Origin: Enterobacter sp. ENT03
GTDB taxonomy: Bacteria > Pseudomonadota > Gammaproteobacteria > Enterobacterales > Enterobacteriaceae
Direction of reading: 5' to 3'
Assembly (NCBI RefSeq): GCF_019218745.1
Contig: NZ_JAHUXA010000009.1
Location: 62,001 to 126,000, forward strand
Length of the DNA stretch: 64,000 bases
How positions within the stretch are numbered: the stretch's first letter is position 1; each line of letters begins with the position of its first letter. Made by a program: the position numbers and the translations under genes. Positions 63,856 to 64,000 of the stretch are shown one piece after another. The notes beneath the pieces were generated by a model. That model made no database searches. It was given only the letters and a program-made list of their open reading frames with translations, and was not told where the DNA came from.

Positions 63856-63893
63856 CACGCTACCGCCCCTGGCTTCCAGTTACCAATTCACTG
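63856..63893 (-). promoter_or_regulatory. JUMPstart element with ops site, colanic acid operon
   Basis: The minus strand reads CAGTGAATTGGTAACTGG and on to GCCAGGGGCGGTAGCGTG, matching the JUMPstart consensus. The ops core lies at 63867-63857, about 180 bases before wza, in its untranslated leader. It should make this operon RfaH-dependent, like the O-antigen operon. Confidence 0.93.
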
Positions 63894-63928
63894 ATAAAAC
63901 AGTAAGTTATTGATTGCACCCTGTATCT

Positions 63929-63955
63929 GTACATTATTGAGAAGAAATAATGTAC
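63929..63955. promoter_or_regulatory. Perfect 10-bp inverted repeat upstream of wza
   Basis: GTACATTATT and AATAATGTAC are separated by GAGAAGA. The element lies between JUMPstart and the candidate RcsAB box, in the presumed promoter zone of wza. It could be a protein operator or a hairpin in a longer leader. I do not recall a matching element in E. coli. Confidence 0.6.
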
Positions 63956-63976
63956 GTCTCTATAGTGGCTATCAGA

Positions 63977-63990
63977 TAAAGAAGAACTTA
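63977..63990 (+). promoter_or_regulatory. Candidate RcsAB box of the colanic acid operon
   Basis: TAAAGAAGAACTTA matches 10 of 14 positions of the wza RcsAB box of E. coli as I recall it (TAAAGAAACTCCTA) and lies about 300 bases upstream of wza, as expected. RcsB with RcsA would activate capsule expression here under envelope stress. The rest of the 323 bases upstream of wza holds no gene in the window. Confidence 0.45.
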
Positions 63991-64000
63991 ACCCATCATG

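Noticed and set aside
63996-64000. Start of a divergent yegH-like gene at the right edge
   Set aside because: Only an ATG at the last three bases is visible, too little to call.

Overview
The window is chromosomal DNA of an enterobacterium (Enterobacteriaceae). The gene order sbmC-dacD-sbcB-plaP-plaR-yeeZ-his operon-wzz-ugd-gnd-O-antigen cluster-galF-colanic acid operon is the enteric core order, and the proteins align almost end to end with the E. coli and Salmonella proteins I remember. A second liv transporter, an extra EF-G gene and a lone cbiP point to an Enterobacter/Lelliottia/Leclercia-like genus rather than E. coli, but I cannot fix the genus without a search.

Layout. 1-5.4 kb is an accessory strip: a branched-chain amino-acid ABC transporter (livJ-livH-livM, cut by the left edge), a stand-alone EF-G paralogue, and a divergent ArsR-type repressor. 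Behind the repressor lies a scrap of an Xre antitoxin. 5.4-7.2 kb holds cbiP, preceded by what looks like an internally deleted cbiB, a relic of the cobalamin region that enterics often carry here. 7.2-15.8 kb is core: tmaR, yeeA, sbmC, dacD, sbcB, plaP with its regulator plaR, and yeeZ. 15.9-23.2 kb is the complete his operon with leader peptide and attenuator, on the plus strand. Everything after that runs on the minus strand.

23.2-40.8 kb is the O-antigen locus. Read in the direction of transcription it is galF, JUMPstart/ops, a WzxE-like flippase, fdtA-fdtC-fdtB-type genes for a dTDP-3-acetamido-3,6-dideoxyhexose, a GT2 transferase, rmlB-A-D-C for dTDP-L-rhamnose, a DUF1972/GT4 transferase, two unfamiliar transferases and an EpsG-like Wzy, followed by the core genes gnd, ugd and wzz. 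The insert is strikingly AT-rich against its flanks, as expected of a horizontally exchanged serotype cassette. No initiating transferase is present, so WecA (encoded elsewhere) presumably starts the unit. Four candidate transferases would fit a repeat of about five sugars that contains rhamnose and Fuc3NAc or Qui3NAc.

40.9-64.0 kb is an intact 20-gene colanic acid operon (wza to wcaM). It has its own JUMPstart/ops, a candidate RcsAB box and a perfect 10-bp inverted repeat upstream of wza. Structured repeats occupy three intercistronic gaps: a 45-bp tandem repeat (wzc/wcaA), REP elements (cpsB/cpsG) and a hairpin (cpsG/wcaJ).

The observations most worth following up are the EF-G paralogue, which has Asp where E. 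coli EF-G has the redox-sensitive Cys114 and which faces an ArsR repressor across an inverted repeat; the O-antigen cassette, whose combination of flippase, sugars and transferases I do not recognise; and the cbiB deletion scar.
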